Below, piece by piece: positions 1 through 11,717 of a stretch of 64,000 bases of DNA; within the stretch, counting starts at the first letter, position 1, and each line of letters opens with the position of its first letter. The notes beneath the pieces are model-generated. The model ran no database searches. It had not been told where the DNA came from and was given only the letters and a program-made list of their open reading frames with translations. This DNA is from Filosporella fistucella. Lineage: Eukaryota; Ascomycota; Leotiomycetes; Helotiales. The stretch spans positions 372,001 to 436,000 of the forward strand of contig JAQJZZ010000010.1 of assembly GCA_030077755.1 (NCBI GenBank), in the 5' to 3' direction. Made by a program: the position numbers and the translations under genes.

Positions 1-799
1 GCTGCGTTACTGGTCTCCCTATCGCCACCTTGCTCAGTCTCAGCCATGTAAAGAGGTTCGTGATTTGCGCCAGAAGAACCTCGAAGAAGGAGGAATTGAT
101 ATACCAATAACAATGGAAGGAACCTACGAAGCACATCTACACTTCAGGCGTGGACAACGACGTCTAGGGTTTTTGCAAAAACGGATCAGAGCTGTAAGGA
201 GACAGCTTGAGATTACAGCCAATGAATTTCAGAGTCTTGACACTATGGCTGTTTACAATTCACTTCCCATAATCACTTCCCTTTAGGGTTCCTCACTCTA
301 AAATCCTCTTCTAGCTCTACAACGCGATCGGCCAGCAGGATAATCGACTTAATTACTCTATCGGGCGAGACTCGAGAGGAATCGCCGCGGCAACCAAACG
401 AGACAGCTCTGCAATGAAAACGATCGCAATGCTCACTATTATTTTCTCGCCGGGTACATTCATAGCAGTAAGTAAGGCTGTGATAAAGACCCAAATAGGT
501 TTACTCCGCTGACTCACCCGATCCCACAATAGGCTCTTTTCAATACTGGGCTATTCCAATTTACTCAGCCATCATCGAGTGAAGGCATTGTGTCTCCACA
601 ACTTTGGATTTATTGGGTAATCACCATACCACTGACGGGTTTTGTAATCATGGCTTGGGTTTTATGGTCTCGGAGCAACCAGCTCAAGAACGTAACCGCT
701 ATTGATATCGAGGATAATCCAGTCTTCAGTGTTTCTGTGCCTCGGACTGGATCGGGACGACCTATCCCTGTTCTTGTGCCAAGTGGAATTGCTTGTTAA
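1..799 (+). CDS. CorA-like Mg2+ transporter family protein, C-terminal part (5' end outside window)
   Basis: Partial gene entering from the left edge, read in frame from base 2. Exons are 1-250, 315-467 and 533-799; introns 251-314 (gtttac...tag) and 468-532 (gtaagt...tag) restore one frame. The joined protein has the typical end of the fungal CorA-like family: a region with 'DNRLN', 'RDSRGIAAATKRDSSAMKTIA', then two membrane helices, the first about 'MLTIIFSPGTFIA' and the second 'WIYWVITIPLTGFVIMAWVLW', followed by a short cytosolic tail. Fungal proteins of this class often carry soluble N-terminal domains such as ankyrin repeats and are not proven Mg2+ channels. The canonical GMN motif of true CorA is not visible in the part present. 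Function beyond 'membrane protein of the CorA-like superfamily' is inference. Confidence 0.75.
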
Positions 800-1069
800 T
801 TAATGGGGCATTACGAACTTAATGTAAGGAATCATTTCAAACGGCTCCAAGTTCCAATATAGAAGGATATGTTAGGCCTTCTCTTCCCGCGAGGGTCGTC
901 CGATGGAGCGTAGAGTGAGAGACATTGCCAGGATCATCTGCAAGAGCATGGTATGATGTAGGCACGCCAGGCGGCACGCCTTGTGCCAATACCTGACAGA
1001 AGACGAGAGAGTGCTCTCCTAGGCCCAGGCATCAGCATGCTGCTGCGCACCTACTTATGGAATATTCCA

Positions 1070-1345
1070 GGAATACTTTTCAGTTAAATAAATTATTATA
1101 AACCTGTGATAGCCTTTATAATATACTTATCCCTTACCTAAAACCTTATAAATATCGGTTTATAGAGCAATTATTATAATATTATTAATCGTTTTAATTA
1201 CGTTATTAATTATTCTTTTGGCTATTTCCCTCTAATTAATTATATCTCTTTAGGTTTCTTTTTAAGATTTGGAGTATTTAAGGAAAGGTTTCATAATAAA
1301 CTAATATATTTCTAAATTTAAAAGATACTTAAAAAGGAAAAGAAT
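1070..1345. other. AT-rich block
   Basis: A strongly AT-rich stretch, with many TA and TTAT/AATTA strings and stops in all frames, lies between better-balanced flanks. It looks like decayed repeat or RIP-affected DNA, but I see no terminal repeats or coding remnant in it. The rest of 800-1463 holds no supported gene. Confidence 0.5.
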
Positions 1346-1463
1346 GCATTCCGGGAGTTATTCTAGTGCGAGGATATATATGACATATTTTAGTAATTGG
1401 TAATATCAAATTAGCTCAACGACAAAGATACTACTATGTTCACCGGGATCGCTATATCTACCT

Positions 1464-1788
1464 AGTCACGATTCTTAGGTTTCATAAAGGAGTCACACGT
1501 GCAGCATAGAGGAAAATACCACGACCGGAAGAGAATACTTCTGTATCAAAGGGAGCTAGCTACCTGGACTTTAACGGGAAGATTCGAGGAAAGGCTCCGA
1601 TCGAGACGGCAATTTTGAAATTCATTGGATTCAAACCCATCAAGTTGCTCGAGCCCGTTCTATTTCGGCACTTCGGGGAAGAGGAGTCTACAGCCGTTCT
1701 TCAGTATAAAGTGATACTCGGTGTTGCTATGCCGCCTCCACATCTAATCGATCAGACCACTCGACAGTTCATAAGGTGTCACGAATAA
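1464..1788 (+). pseudogene. Open-frame relic of about 105 codons without a start
   Basis: After a TAG near 1461 one frame stays open for about 105 codons, to a TAA at 1786-1788. The translated piece has ordinary composition and looks protein-like (for example 'KIRGKAPIETAILKFIGFKP' and 'FRHFGEEES'). The only in-frame ATG is late, and no convincing upstream exon was found next to the AT-rich block. It may be the last exon of a lost gene. I do not recognise the family. Confidence 0.25.
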
Positions 1789-2003
1789 ACGCCTTCTGGG
1801 TTATGTGTTACAAAAACCTCCTGATGATCACGCAGCCCACCACCTCATCTTTGGCATTTGAGTACGAAGTAGATTGCTATAAGAACCTAGCATCAAACCA
1901 CAAACAATTGTTTCAAAGTAAAAGCAAGAACTCACTCGTACCACAATAACCTTCAAAGTAAGTGCCTCGAACCTCGCTGCGATATAGTATATTGACTACC
2001 CAG

Positions 2004-2348
2004 ATGGCAAACGCAAACCTGCCAAACCCATTCTGTGCGTTCCTCTCCCTAGCGCCAAGAGTCCAACCAGTCTTCACTTTCTCTACCAAAGAAGACGCCA
2101 TAAGATTTGCCGCAGCCACTCACCAAGCTCGCCACAGCAATGCCTACGATACTTGGGTCTATCTTCCTCCCGCTACGGGTCTAACGGGTGTGAACTTTTC
2201 GGTTCATAGTTCGGAGACCACGTTCAGCTTCGACACTCAAGCGCACGCAGAGAATTGGTACACATCTATTCATCACAGGGGATATCGAGACTTCGAAATC
2301 AATAACAGATCGCAGCATTTTCGTATACACATAAGGCGACACCACTAG
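2004..2348 (+). CDS. Hypothetical small protein (about 114 aa)
   Basis: Uninterrupted frame; the ATG at 2004 is preferred over the non-ATG extension to 1962. The product starts 'MANANLPNPFC', has no signal peptide or membrane helix, and ends in a basic His/Arg-rich tail ('FRIHIRRHH'). Composition is coding-like, with Thr/Ser/His-rich segments around 'VHSSETTFSFDTQ'. I know no family for it. An overlapping antisense frame (1913-2119) is less protein-like. Whether it is expressed is uncertain. Confidence 0.4.
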   Translation: MANANLPNPFCAFLSLAPRVQPVFTFSTKEDAIRFAAATHQARHSNAYDTWVYLPPATGLTGVNFSVHSSETTFSFDTQAHAENWYTSIHHRGYRDFEINNRSQHFRIHIRRHH

Positions 2349-4087
2349 AAATGATGAGCACCAGAAAGAAGGATGCAGGGATGACCGCTATAGCACTGAA
2401 TTTCAAACTCTAAAATCACACCTCCTCGAATTTGAACTCTTTTCCTTACATATTTCTCTTTCCTATGCTAGAGATCAAACTTCGACGGTGAATATATCAT
2501 AAATTCTATCTATTTAAATAACCACTTTGCCACCTCAACGGTCCATCACAAACACAATACTTCAGCAAGTCGAATAGGTCACTGGACACTCCATCATTGA
2601 AGATAACTACCACCATACGGCTCTGGAGTTCCAGTTCGCAACTGAACCAGCTGGGATGTAAACTCTCTCAAATTGCCATACGGAGGAGTATCTCACAAGC
2701 GCATAACCCAGCAAGTTTTGGTACCTGCTTGAATGTTGATTTTCGTCTGACCTCTTCAATCTCGCGACAGTTGTAATATTTGACGACATTTCAGCTGTCG
2801 CAGCCCATAACAGTAACAGTTAGTGTTAGTTTTACACAATAAAGAACAGTCACATTTAATAATCAAATATCCCTGAGTTTCACAGGTCTTTTCTCATATC
2901 GACCGTCCCCTCTTCCCGAGGAATTAGGAGTTTCGCATTTGGGTCCAGAGGTACTTTCCCTCAACTCAATTCAACAAATTTGAAGACTAATAGTTCAATA
3001 GAAGTGCAGGCTCAGTGTTCGTATTCACGACACTAACAAAGTACAGGAATTCCGTTGGTCAGTACCCCGGTTCTGCAAAGAACTCTAAGACCAGTCAGTG
3101 GCTTGGTGTTTTTGAGGTGAAGATCTGTTAGTACAAAATTTGGATTATTTAATTCAAAATCGGCAGTATTCGACTTATTCAAGTCAATCAGGTAAGAAAA
3201 AAAATCCTCTTTCAATTCGAGAGCTTGAGTTCAAAGTGGTACATTTTTTTTTTTGGAAGCGTATTTTGAGGGTAAGCGGCAACTCCAACGCACAATATAA
3301 TAGTCGCAGATGACAGCAACAAAATACATGCAAACAGTAGAAGGCAATAAGAAGAAGAAGGGACTTAGAAAGTAATAAAATGGCTTCAGTCACTAGACAT
3401 GATCAATCACGCTCCTAATCGGCAGCACCGTATGACGTAGAGTTCACCCTCGTCTGAATGGATTCAAGGCAGTGATATTGCGACAGCCACATGGATGTCG
3501 CTTTGCACAACAGAACGATATCCGTTCACGGCAACATAGTACGTTGGCATTTAGGTAGTCGATAATATGATATCAGATGAAATAGCACAACTAATGCAAT
3601 TTCCAAAATGATGAAATCATGTATCAGCAGTTCAGCCGCCATTGCAACATCAAATATCTCCTTTTTGGATCAGCGACCGAAGGCTGAGTCGACAGCATCT
3701 TGCATTCCTCTTTGGGTAATAGGGGCCGAGAAACGTCAAATAGCGGCGGGCTGGTACGCTGTCTGAAGGCCCATTGGTACAAAATTTCATCGTGTGGGAC
3801 GCCCGTAAGCACAAGCTTTCGCGGGATGGCTTAGCCTCTCTTTTCCAAGGCTTAGCGAACATTGTCAGTATCGCGACAAGGGGTTGTGGATTACATCCGA
3901 TCAAATTGCCCATCTTTGATCAATTGCGGTAGAGCAGATCCGTCACAATGATGTCCTATATATTCGGGGAAGGTATCCCATCTTCTGCGATGTATCTGCC
4001 ATACTCCGCAGGCTTTCAATTCAGTCTTCCTGACCTTTAATTCAATCCTAAACACCACTCCATACCTCAACAACAAGCGACAACGAG
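2349..4087. other. Intergenic, no supported gene
   Basis: Only short frames on either strand, none with splice signals or recognisable motifs. There are AT-rich patches near 2480-2530 and 2820-2870. The last few hundred bases presumably hold the promoter of the gene at 4088. Confidence 0.5.
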
Positions 4088-5646
4088 ATGGGTCTTGTAA
4101 AGCTCATCGGATCAGGAATCGGGCTTGCCTCCGAAGCAATTGCCCATCACAAAGCTACAAAGGCAGAGAAAGCAAATTCCGCAGTCTCTCCTCCTCCAAG
4201 AAATGGCGAAAGTAGCAGGGCTGGAGCTGCTCGAGAGCTTTCCATCGACTCCCCTCCTGTATACGCAGAATTCCCAGACGAGAAGGCAGAACAACTTATT
4301 GCCAGCGGACAAGCTGTACCCGTCGACTCGAAAGACGAAAAACATATTTACGACGACGACGCTACATCTGAAGAAAGCGATGAAGAGCAGTGGCAGTTGG
4401 ACGAAGCTGCAGAGGCTATCTCCCCTCTATCCCATGATGATTCTGGCCATTCCTCTCCTCAAGATGTCAATCTCTTGACAGATCGATTCGTGGGCAGTCA
4501 TCCGCCACCAGCTTATACACCAAGTGAAGGAGGAAGAGGGACCTTGCCATGCCCGGTCATTCTTCCGCAACGGAGACCAAGAGACAAGAAGAGAGGGTTC
4601 GTGAGAGCATATGCACCTGTTTTAGAAGATTGTGGGATCGATCAAGCTACTTTTCTGGATTTCCTGAAAACATTCCATGCATCGTGCAAGGAGGATCATT
4701 GGTTGCAGGTCGTCAATATCGCAGCAGCTGGAGCTGGCATGGTTCCAAATCCCATTGCAATGGGAGTTTCTATAGCGGTACAATTTGCAGTCGGTGTCGC
4801 CATGGAAATCCAAAGACGGACAAGGTATGTTTATTGTAATCTTGGTTGGTTTCCCTTACTGATGTATCGCAGAACGAACGGCTTTCTCGATCGCATGAAC
4901 AACGAATTCTTCAAACCTCGCGGTCTCTACTGCCTTATCATGACCTACAAACCAGATTCCACAGCCTCGCACACGCGCGTTGATATCACACAAACAATCA
5001 CATCTTCCATGGCTCCAGCCTCCTCGAAGACTCGCCAGACATTAAAAAACATGCGTCTCTCATCAGGCAAGACATATGGAGAGCTTGAGATGCCAGAAGC
5101 TGCACCATTGATATTCCCTGCTCTTGAGCGGCTGGCAGAAGACGACAGCGCAGAAGGCAACAAAAAGAAGAGCTCGAGCACAAAATTCGTCGCAGACTAT
5201 TTCGACAGACGAGCACAAGCCAAATACGCAACCGAGAATCCTGGTAGCAGTCTAGCATCTCCTGGAGGCCAACCGCATTTCGCGAGCAGATACGCGGATC
5301 CAAATCATCCTGCTAATAGCGGAAGTTTGATCTCGCTGATTACTGGTGGGAACATTAATCCTCGTGCTGGGAAACAGCAGAGGAGAATTGCTAGGAGGGA
5401 ACGGAGAGCGTATAGGAGGGGAGAACCTATTACTCCTCAAACGGGGAAGAGAAAGGAGGGACTTGTCAAGAGGATTTTGAAGAAGGTTAGTTTTCTAGGG
5501 ATTTTGATGTAGGATTTTACTGATTTGATTAGGATGTGCTATATCTTATGATTGTGAACCTGCCTTCTGAGGCGGAGCTGCAAAATGCTGGTGGGAGGGA
5601 AACTGTCGCGAGTGAATCGCACTCGCCGCAGGATGTGGGTCGGTAG
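4088..5646 (+). CDS. Conserved fungal protein of unknown function (about 487 aa)
   Basis: Three exons: 4088-4824, 4873-5485 and 5533-5646. The first intron (gtatgt...cag, 48 nt) is in frame and has no stop, so it could be misread as coding. The second (gttagt...tag) must be removed to reach the 37-codon tail 'DVLYLMIVNLPSEAELQ'. The protein has an N-terminal glycine/alanine hydrophobic segment ('LIGSGIGLASEAIAHH'), a long acidic, Ser/Pro-rich disordered stretch, then a conserved core around 'FLDFLKTFH' and 'VVNIAAAGAGMVPNPIAMG' and 'GLYCLIMTY'. This arrangement is widespread in filamentous ascomycetes but has no established role that I know. The glycine/alanine core may contact membranes. No partner is suggested by the neighbours. 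Confidence 0.8.
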
Positions 5647-6088
5647 TATAGTTTGATATAATTTCGAGGGCGGCGTACACAATACATACTTTATCTACAT
5701 GATATTTTCGCGCAGCCATATTTCGAGAAACTTCTCGAGGATTTCACTAGAAGCTCTTTCTTCCTTCCTGCGTGGCTTCAACAGCCCTAAAACCTCGGAT
5801 AACTGGGATGGCTGGTCTGAGGTGGATCATCTATTATTCGACCTTTGAAGCTTCGAGGGATCACTACTTGCTTTGTGTGGGCTGAACAGTTTCAGATACA
5901 GATATATTAAGGTTTACCATCGAGGATTCAATGCTCCAAGCCTCGAGGTATAGCTACTCGCTTGGTGTTTGTATCGTTTTAAATATGGGTATCCTTCATT
6001 TAGATATAGGATATACTCCTTTTTCTGCCTTTTTTTTTATGATCCAAATCGTAGGCGGTCTGATCTGTCAGCATTCAACTACTTCATC
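5647..6088. other. Intergenic, no supported gene
   Basis: Contains the 3' end of the preceding gene and the presumed promoter of the gene at 6089. No coding signal is seen. Confidence 0.5.
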
Positions 6089-6751
6089 ATGGAAACCTAC
6101 CGTCTTGTTATTGTTATCCACCTTAAGCGTCATGGCAAGGTAAGTTTTATCACACTTTATAATTCGAAGTCTTCTCATTTCTAACACCTGGTATAGTCTA
6201 CTGGATCTGGCCAAAATGGTGATGGCATCAGCAATCTTGGTAGGAGACAGGCCATCGCCTTTGCTAATGATTTTACACATGTTGTGTCTCGCATAACACA
6301 TTTAATGTCGTCGCCCTTACCAGGAGCCAAAGAAGCAGCCAAAAATGCGTTCGGAGACGCAATTCAACATGGGATTTCGATACACTACCTTCTCGCACTA
6401 TATAGACTCCCCGGAGAGTTTTTCGATAAGCCTTGCGCAAGTCGCAGCAGCCTTGAAGCTGCGGTTTGTGAAGCGATCGAAAGCCACGCCCAAACAGATT
6501 ATATGCTGGTCGATTTTAATTGCTACAGTCTGAGCCAACCCCTTCCCCCCCAGCCCCTAATATGGTTAGCATATTTGGAGGTGCAGTGGTTACTCATGGT
6601 AGCCTCTTACAGAGACTTTTGGGAGGAAGTAAGATTTCTCTCCACAAAGATTCTACAAGCCAGCTACAATTGCATGCTAACTTTCTAAGAATACAATCCT
6701 GGACACTTTCTCCATGTTAGGATTAGAGGCTATGTGCTTGACGAGAGGTAG
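6089..6751 (+). CDS. Histidine phosphatase (PGAM/SixA-like) family protein, exon structure partly unsure
   Basis: Exon 1 (6089-6139) starts 'METYRLVIV' and carries the RHG signature ('KRHGKSTG'). A clean intron (gtaagt...ctaac...tag, 6140-6196) leads to exon 2 with 'NLGRRQAIAFANDF' and 'SSPLPGAKEAAKNAFGD', both typical of the superfamily. The second catalytic histidine appears in another frame as 'AVVTHGSLLQRLLGG', followed by an intron (gtaaga...ctaac...aag, ending at 6689) and a last exon 6690-6751. The join between exon 2 and the THG exon is the weak point. A donor at 6468 with an acceptor at 6553 keeps frame; an indel is the alternative, making this a young pseudogene. Family members act on phospho-sugars or phospho-proteins; the substrate here is unknown. 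Confidence 0.6.
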
Positions 6752-7681
6752 GAACACTGAGATTTATATCCGCAAATCAAGAACACACAACAACACATAA
6801 GAACAAGGGAATATAAGCTACCAATACCTCCGAAGAAGTTCCTTATTTTTCCGACTCTTGGAACTCTTTGCATGCTGGCATACTTTCTTTGGAGTTGCTT
6901 CATGCCAATGGAGGAAGCCTTCTGGTTAGAAGCATCGGCTTAGGTTCTGGCATGCTTGGTTTCATTGTGCTATTTATTCATAACAAGTTGCCACCTTCGA
7001 TATGGCAAGGAAAAATATGTGTCTTGATTTCATCTTCGTCCTCGTCAAGGTCATCAACTGAAATGTATTGAGTAGTATGAACAACCAATCTATATTCAGC
7101 TCTTGTATACGGTAGAGTACATTACCATTTATACAGCATATTTGATATATTTGGCATTCGGAAGCTTTGGAAGATCGTTCCTCTTCTTGCGATGGCAAAT
7201 AAACGGTTTCAATTCCGCTTATTGGAATTCCATATCGTGGACGAATCTCCCCGCAACACCCCCACATTCTTTCCCGCAACAAAGACCAGGAATATGCATC
7301 CATATCCTCAAAAACCGCACAAATGGTACCTTCCCGTTCATTAACAAAGTACCGGCTTGTATCCCCGACCCATCGATATGCCGGCGGGTATACAGATTAG
7401 AACCACGTGACCCGGTAAGAGTCGGATTGAGGCCGCATGGTACGATGTATCAGCCCACAAATCTGCTGTTGGAAAGATTTCTCTAACTCTGGTGACACCT
7501 TGTATTATCGGACCTAGAAAGCATCTCTATAAATTATACTTCTGCAAATCTGTTCCATATCATTGAATTACGCTTTTCCCCCCTCCTTTTCCAAACCTGA
7601 ATCCCTGTCTCACTCCCGCTCACACACCCTCCGAGTTTACCTGTTAGAAATTGAGAAAAAATAGAAACAAAGCAAGAAATT
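6752..7681. other. Intergenic, no supported gene
   Basis: Hydrophobic fragments around 6840-7070 occur in two frames but are broken by stops and lack splice signals. The last 150 bases are pyrimidine-rich, as expected just upstream of the gene at 7682. Confidence 0.4.
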
Positions 7682-8657
7682 ATGTCTCAGAAAAGACCGG
7701 TTCAACATATTGATCGAGAAGAGATATACACCAATCTCGAAGCCAGAATAGCTTATCTCCACAGCTTTCTAGATTTCAGCAGCAGTATACCCCCCTCACC
7801 TTCTCCTACCAAGCCCCACTAACAACCCAATAGAAGACGTCGAAGCCCTAGTCTCAGGCGGGAAATACATTAAAGCTCTCATTCCGGCAGTAGTCAACAT
7901 AGTGTATAAAAAACTACTCCAATACGACATCACAGCCCGTGCTTTCACTACCCGAAGCACCAGTTTCGATGGCCCTCTCGATGAGGTCCCTGATGAGGAG
8001 AGTCCGCAGATTATGCATCGAAAATTATTTCTGAAGGCGTATCTGATTAAACTTTGCTCGGATCCGACGCAGATGGAGTTTTGGGAATATTTGGATAAGG
8101 TTGGGTATGTTTTCCCCTCTCTATTCCTTCTTCCATCAATGTACAAGCACAAGCACCATGTAAGAAGGAGGATAAACACGTGATCCATTTCTAACTTGGG
8201 GGAAAATAGAATGATGCACGTAGGTCTCGGCCGTACACACCCTTTACACGTGGAATACATCCATCTCGGCGCCTGCCTAAGTTTCATCCAAGACATCCTC
8301 ACGGAAGCTATTCTCTCTCACCCTCGCCTCCCTTTACCACGCAAGATCGCGCTCGTCAAGGCACTAGGCAAAATTATCTGGATACAGAATGATCTCTTTG
8401 CTAAATGGCATATTAGAGATGGGGTTGAGTTTGCGGTGGGAGATGATGATGTTGTTATTGAGAGGGAGGGGTATTTGCATGGAAAGAGAGTGTTGAGGAC
8501 GGAGGAGAGTAGTGGAAGTGAGAATAGTGAGGATGGGGATGAGGATGGGGAGGAGGGAGCTAGGACGCCAAAACGAGGAGGGGGGTGTCCGTTTAGTGGG
8601 TTGGCGGAGGGGGTGGAGAGAGGGTTGAAGATTGAGGGTGGGGAGGAGAAGGTTTGA
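7682..8657 (+). CDS. Fungal protoglobin-type globin (about 273 aa)
   Basis: Three exons: 7682-7784, 7834-8104 and 8210-8657; introns gtatac...tag and gtatgt...tag. The protein carries the features of the protoglobin/globin-coupled-sensor fold as found in ascomycetes: an N-terminal helix 'DREEIYTNLEARIAYLHSFL', the stretch 'GGKYIKALIPAVVNIVYKKL', 'EFWEYLDKVGMMH' and 'HVEYIHLGACLSFIQD', then 'KALGKIIWIQNDLFAKW'. The histidine in 'HVEYIHLG' or 'MMHVGLG' is the likely proximal heme ligand; this is inference. No signalling domain follows, so it is a single-domain globin. The tail after the globin core is acidic (Glu/Ser/Asp-rich) and then basic and contains a 'GGCPFSG' motif. It probably binds O2, NO or CO as a sensor or scavenger in the cytosol. 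Confidence 0.88.
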
Positions 8658-9077
8658 TGTGAATTATGGATGGGAAAGGGACGGAAAAGTAGGTTGGGAG
8701 GGGATTAGGCTGCATGGTTTGGAAATGGGAAGGGATTGGGATTTGTTTGCATGGCTCTTCTCTTTTTTGGGTTGTTTATAGATGGCATTTATCTTTCTGG
8801 AATCATCATATTTTAAACACGTGAGAATAGTTTTCTGCTCGAATAGCTTTGAGAGGGGTTCTAAACAGATATTGGCACTCATACACGAGATGTGATAGGT
8901 TATAGTTGAGCCAAAGAAAACATCTATTGTTTGCAATAAAAAACGCCCAAGTGCTTGACAATGCAGGACCCATAATGAGAGAAGTTATATACATCAATTT
9001 TAGCGAAAGAAATCCCATTCAAAATCTACTCAATCCCGTCTCATATCACCCGAACTCAGACCACTGAATATGACTCT

Positions 9078-10375
9078 CTAAGAGCAAGAATCGGCTTCAG
9101 TAGTAGAGCTGGCAGCGGCAGCAGCACTGCTAGTAGACGAAGCAGACGAAGCAGACGGTGGAGCACCACCACTAGCAAAAGCAGAATCAGTTCCGTTTCC
9201 TGGCGCAGTACCATTGAAATCCCCGCCTCCGGATCCACCTCCCACGCCATTGCTAGAAGTAGCATGTCCTCCATCTGCTTGCAGAACAGCAGCGACAGAG
9301 TAATAAGACGAATCACTTTGATCGGCTGTAACATTGATACCGATCTGGATCCAGGCGAGAAGACCATCTGTGATGTCGTCGCCGAGGTAAAGATACTCTG
9401 GGTATGGATCGTAATCTGTCCCGGCTTGCACGATGGACCACATGTCGTCTGCGTTGGAGGTGACAGCTTGGGTGTTGGTGTTGTAGGGGTAGGTGGCTTC
9501 AGCTGCGGAGCGGAGTTCTTCGTTGTAGAAGAGTTGGCCGATGTGTGTTACGCCTCCTCCTTGGATGGTGCCGTTCTCCATCACTGTTACGTTGGAGTGA
9601 GAGAGTAGATGGGTGTGGATTGCGCGACCTTCGTAATGGCCTGGGAAGATGGTCTCGAAGGAAGCTACGCCGTCAGAGTCGGTGGCTTGGATACCACGCA
9701 GGAAAGTGGTGTCCCAGCCTACTTCGTTACCTGTGGCGACAACACCGGAGTAGTATCCGGTGGCATTGCAGTTCCAGATATCAACGTAGACGTCTTCGAC
9801 TGGGAGACATGTGTTGATGTCTAGGTATTGGACTTCGAGGTAGAGAGGGATACCTGGTTGGCCTTCAGTGACGTTCTTGCGGATGGATTCGCCGGTGACA
9901 TAGTATGGACCATCAGTGTTTTCTGGGGTCAGAATACATGAGGTATTAGCACTGAAGATTGTGGTCTCGGCAGTGGAGGTTGTATAGTCGTAGGTATCGG
10001 TCATGTTGTGGTCGATGGCCTCGTAGATCTCGAGAGTGGCGAGATCACGGCGGTACTTCTTTGGCTCTGTGATATATTAGCATAGATACATTTGCATTTA
10101 TGTCAAGATAGCTTACTAGTCTGAATGTTCCGTCTTTGGCGAAGCTCACGAGCTACCTCAGCCCGACGAGCAACGGAGCGGGCCGCAACCTCACGGTGCT
10201 TGAGAGAGTTTGAGCAAGAGTCGATAGATCTCTTGGCAGCGGAAGCCATTTGATCACGGACTTTGACTTGACGCTTGACGGCGGCATGATCATGGTGCTC
10301 TCCTGGATGAGCGACAGCTGAGCCAGCAAGGCAAGCAGCTGCGACGGCACCAGCGAGTTTAGAAATGTAAACCAT
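9078..10375 (-). CDS. Secreted intradiol ring-cleavage dioxygenase-like protein (about 415 aa)
   Basis: Two exons on the minus strand: 10375-10117 and 10066-9078; intron 10067-10116 (gtaagc...cag). An N-terminal signal peptide ('LAGAVAAACLAGSAVA') precedes 'HPGEHHDH' and a Lys-Arg region that may be a propeptide. The dioxygenase core shows 'ENTDGPYYV' (Tyr ligand region), 'VDIWNCNATGYYSG' and 'GHYEGRAIHTHL' (His ligands), which together match the non-heme Fe(III) site of intradiol dioxygenases. A Ser/Ala/Gly-rich tail follows, typical of extracellular fungal forms that may be wall-linked. These enzymes cleave catechol-type aromatics; an extracellular copy suggests attack on plant phenolics or lignin products. 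Substrate specificity is unknown. Confidence 0.88.
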
Positions 10376-11717
10376 GATTGCTGAAAGAAGGTGGTTGATG
10401 CAAATGAAACGGAATGAAATGCAGAGATGAGATCAAAAACAGAAAGTGAATGAGATGATTGATGATGAGGGTGAAGAGAGAATATCTCGAACAGGACAAA
10501 CCTTTCTTTATATCTGCATTCTTGATTGACTCGTCAACTCTCTCCCACCTGCACATTGACAACGACGCATTGATGCCGTATACCCTTCCATCTGAAGTTT
10601 TCGTCAGCATATCCCACCCCAATTTCCATTGTTTCGTAACGTCCCATTTGCCATTGGTCATTACTCGACCTCGACCCGTCACTTGCCCATAGTTCTACTC
10701 AGCCTTGCCCAAGAACTTATGGGTAGATCTATGTTGTGGCTGACGAGGCCCTGGCGAGTCAATGGGGATGACAGGGTATTTTCCGGAAAAGAAGCTATTT
10801 GAGGATATATAAACTCAAAACAAGTGTAATGTAGCCAATCAAAAGGAGAGCGTTTCGAAACAGAGCAACTTTCTGTACTTCCGACGCGCACTTCCAGGTC
10901 TATTGTGGATAGACGGTGGAGACAAGCTTAAATCTTGGCAATGTGGACATCCCCATACTTGATCCGTGAAGTGGAGGCTGAGTAGAGTTTATGCCAACTG
11001 GAATTAATAGCACATGTGGACTCGACAAGGCGTTGGGAGGCTCAGGGGAAAGGAAATGTGGATGTGGAGAAATTTGCTGTTGAACGCGAAGGTGTGCCGC
11101 GTCACCACTCACTTGAGTTGTTTCATATTGCCACACGTGACTTGAAACTTTTCCCATATTCCTCTGGTCTTGCTTCTTTCCATTCCTAAATATCAACTGC
11201 GTTTGTAGTCAAATATAATTCCGATTGTCTATTTTGCCAAAATCAAACCAAGAATGCATCTTTCATTGTTGTACCGGGAGAGTCTTGCCCCTCCTTTCCT
11301 TGTTTAAGCGAACTCCCTTCATGATTCAAGCAGTCACTCACGCCCGAAATAGCCCTCTCAAACCCTGCATCACAAGGTCTGTCAATACTGAGATGGAAAT
11401 GTTACAAATTTGCTTTGCTGCCCTTTTCCACCGAGACCAAGGACAGCAGGATGCTTTACAAAGGCCAGCACTCGCGTTCGACCACTCTTTGTTCATGGAA
11501 CCTCGATTGGGAGATGAAATTAACCTTCCGTTTCTGCATGCAGGCATATCGGAACAAAGATACTTAGCTGGTTTGCACCCATCTCGAATTTAACGCAAGT
11601 ATATCCCACAAAGTCGTGGCTCGAGTGATCAACGACTATACATCCCAAAAACTCAATCAGTCATCAATATCGACACAACTCAAACACCTGTCTATAAAGT
11701 TTCCAGCTTTATACAAA
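10376..11717. other. Intergenic between divergent genes, no supported gene
   Basis: Holds the promoters of the dioxygenase (minus) and of the membrane protein at 11718 (plus). Short frames at 10459-10692 and 11225-11593 lack ATG context, splice signals or motifs. Confidence 0.4.

Noticed and set aside
3624..4076. Overlapping minus-strand frames upstream of the gene at 4088
   Set aside because: Three short overlapping frames of similar length with no motif, typical of chance in GC-balanced intergenic DNA.
7103..7486. Plus-strand frame of 127 codons before the protoglobin gene
   Set aside because: Composition is irregular, no family resemblance, no splice context, and it precedes a clear gene start.
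10459..10692. Plus-strand frame upstream of the dioxygenase
   Set aside because: Low support, within a promoter region, no motif on either strand.
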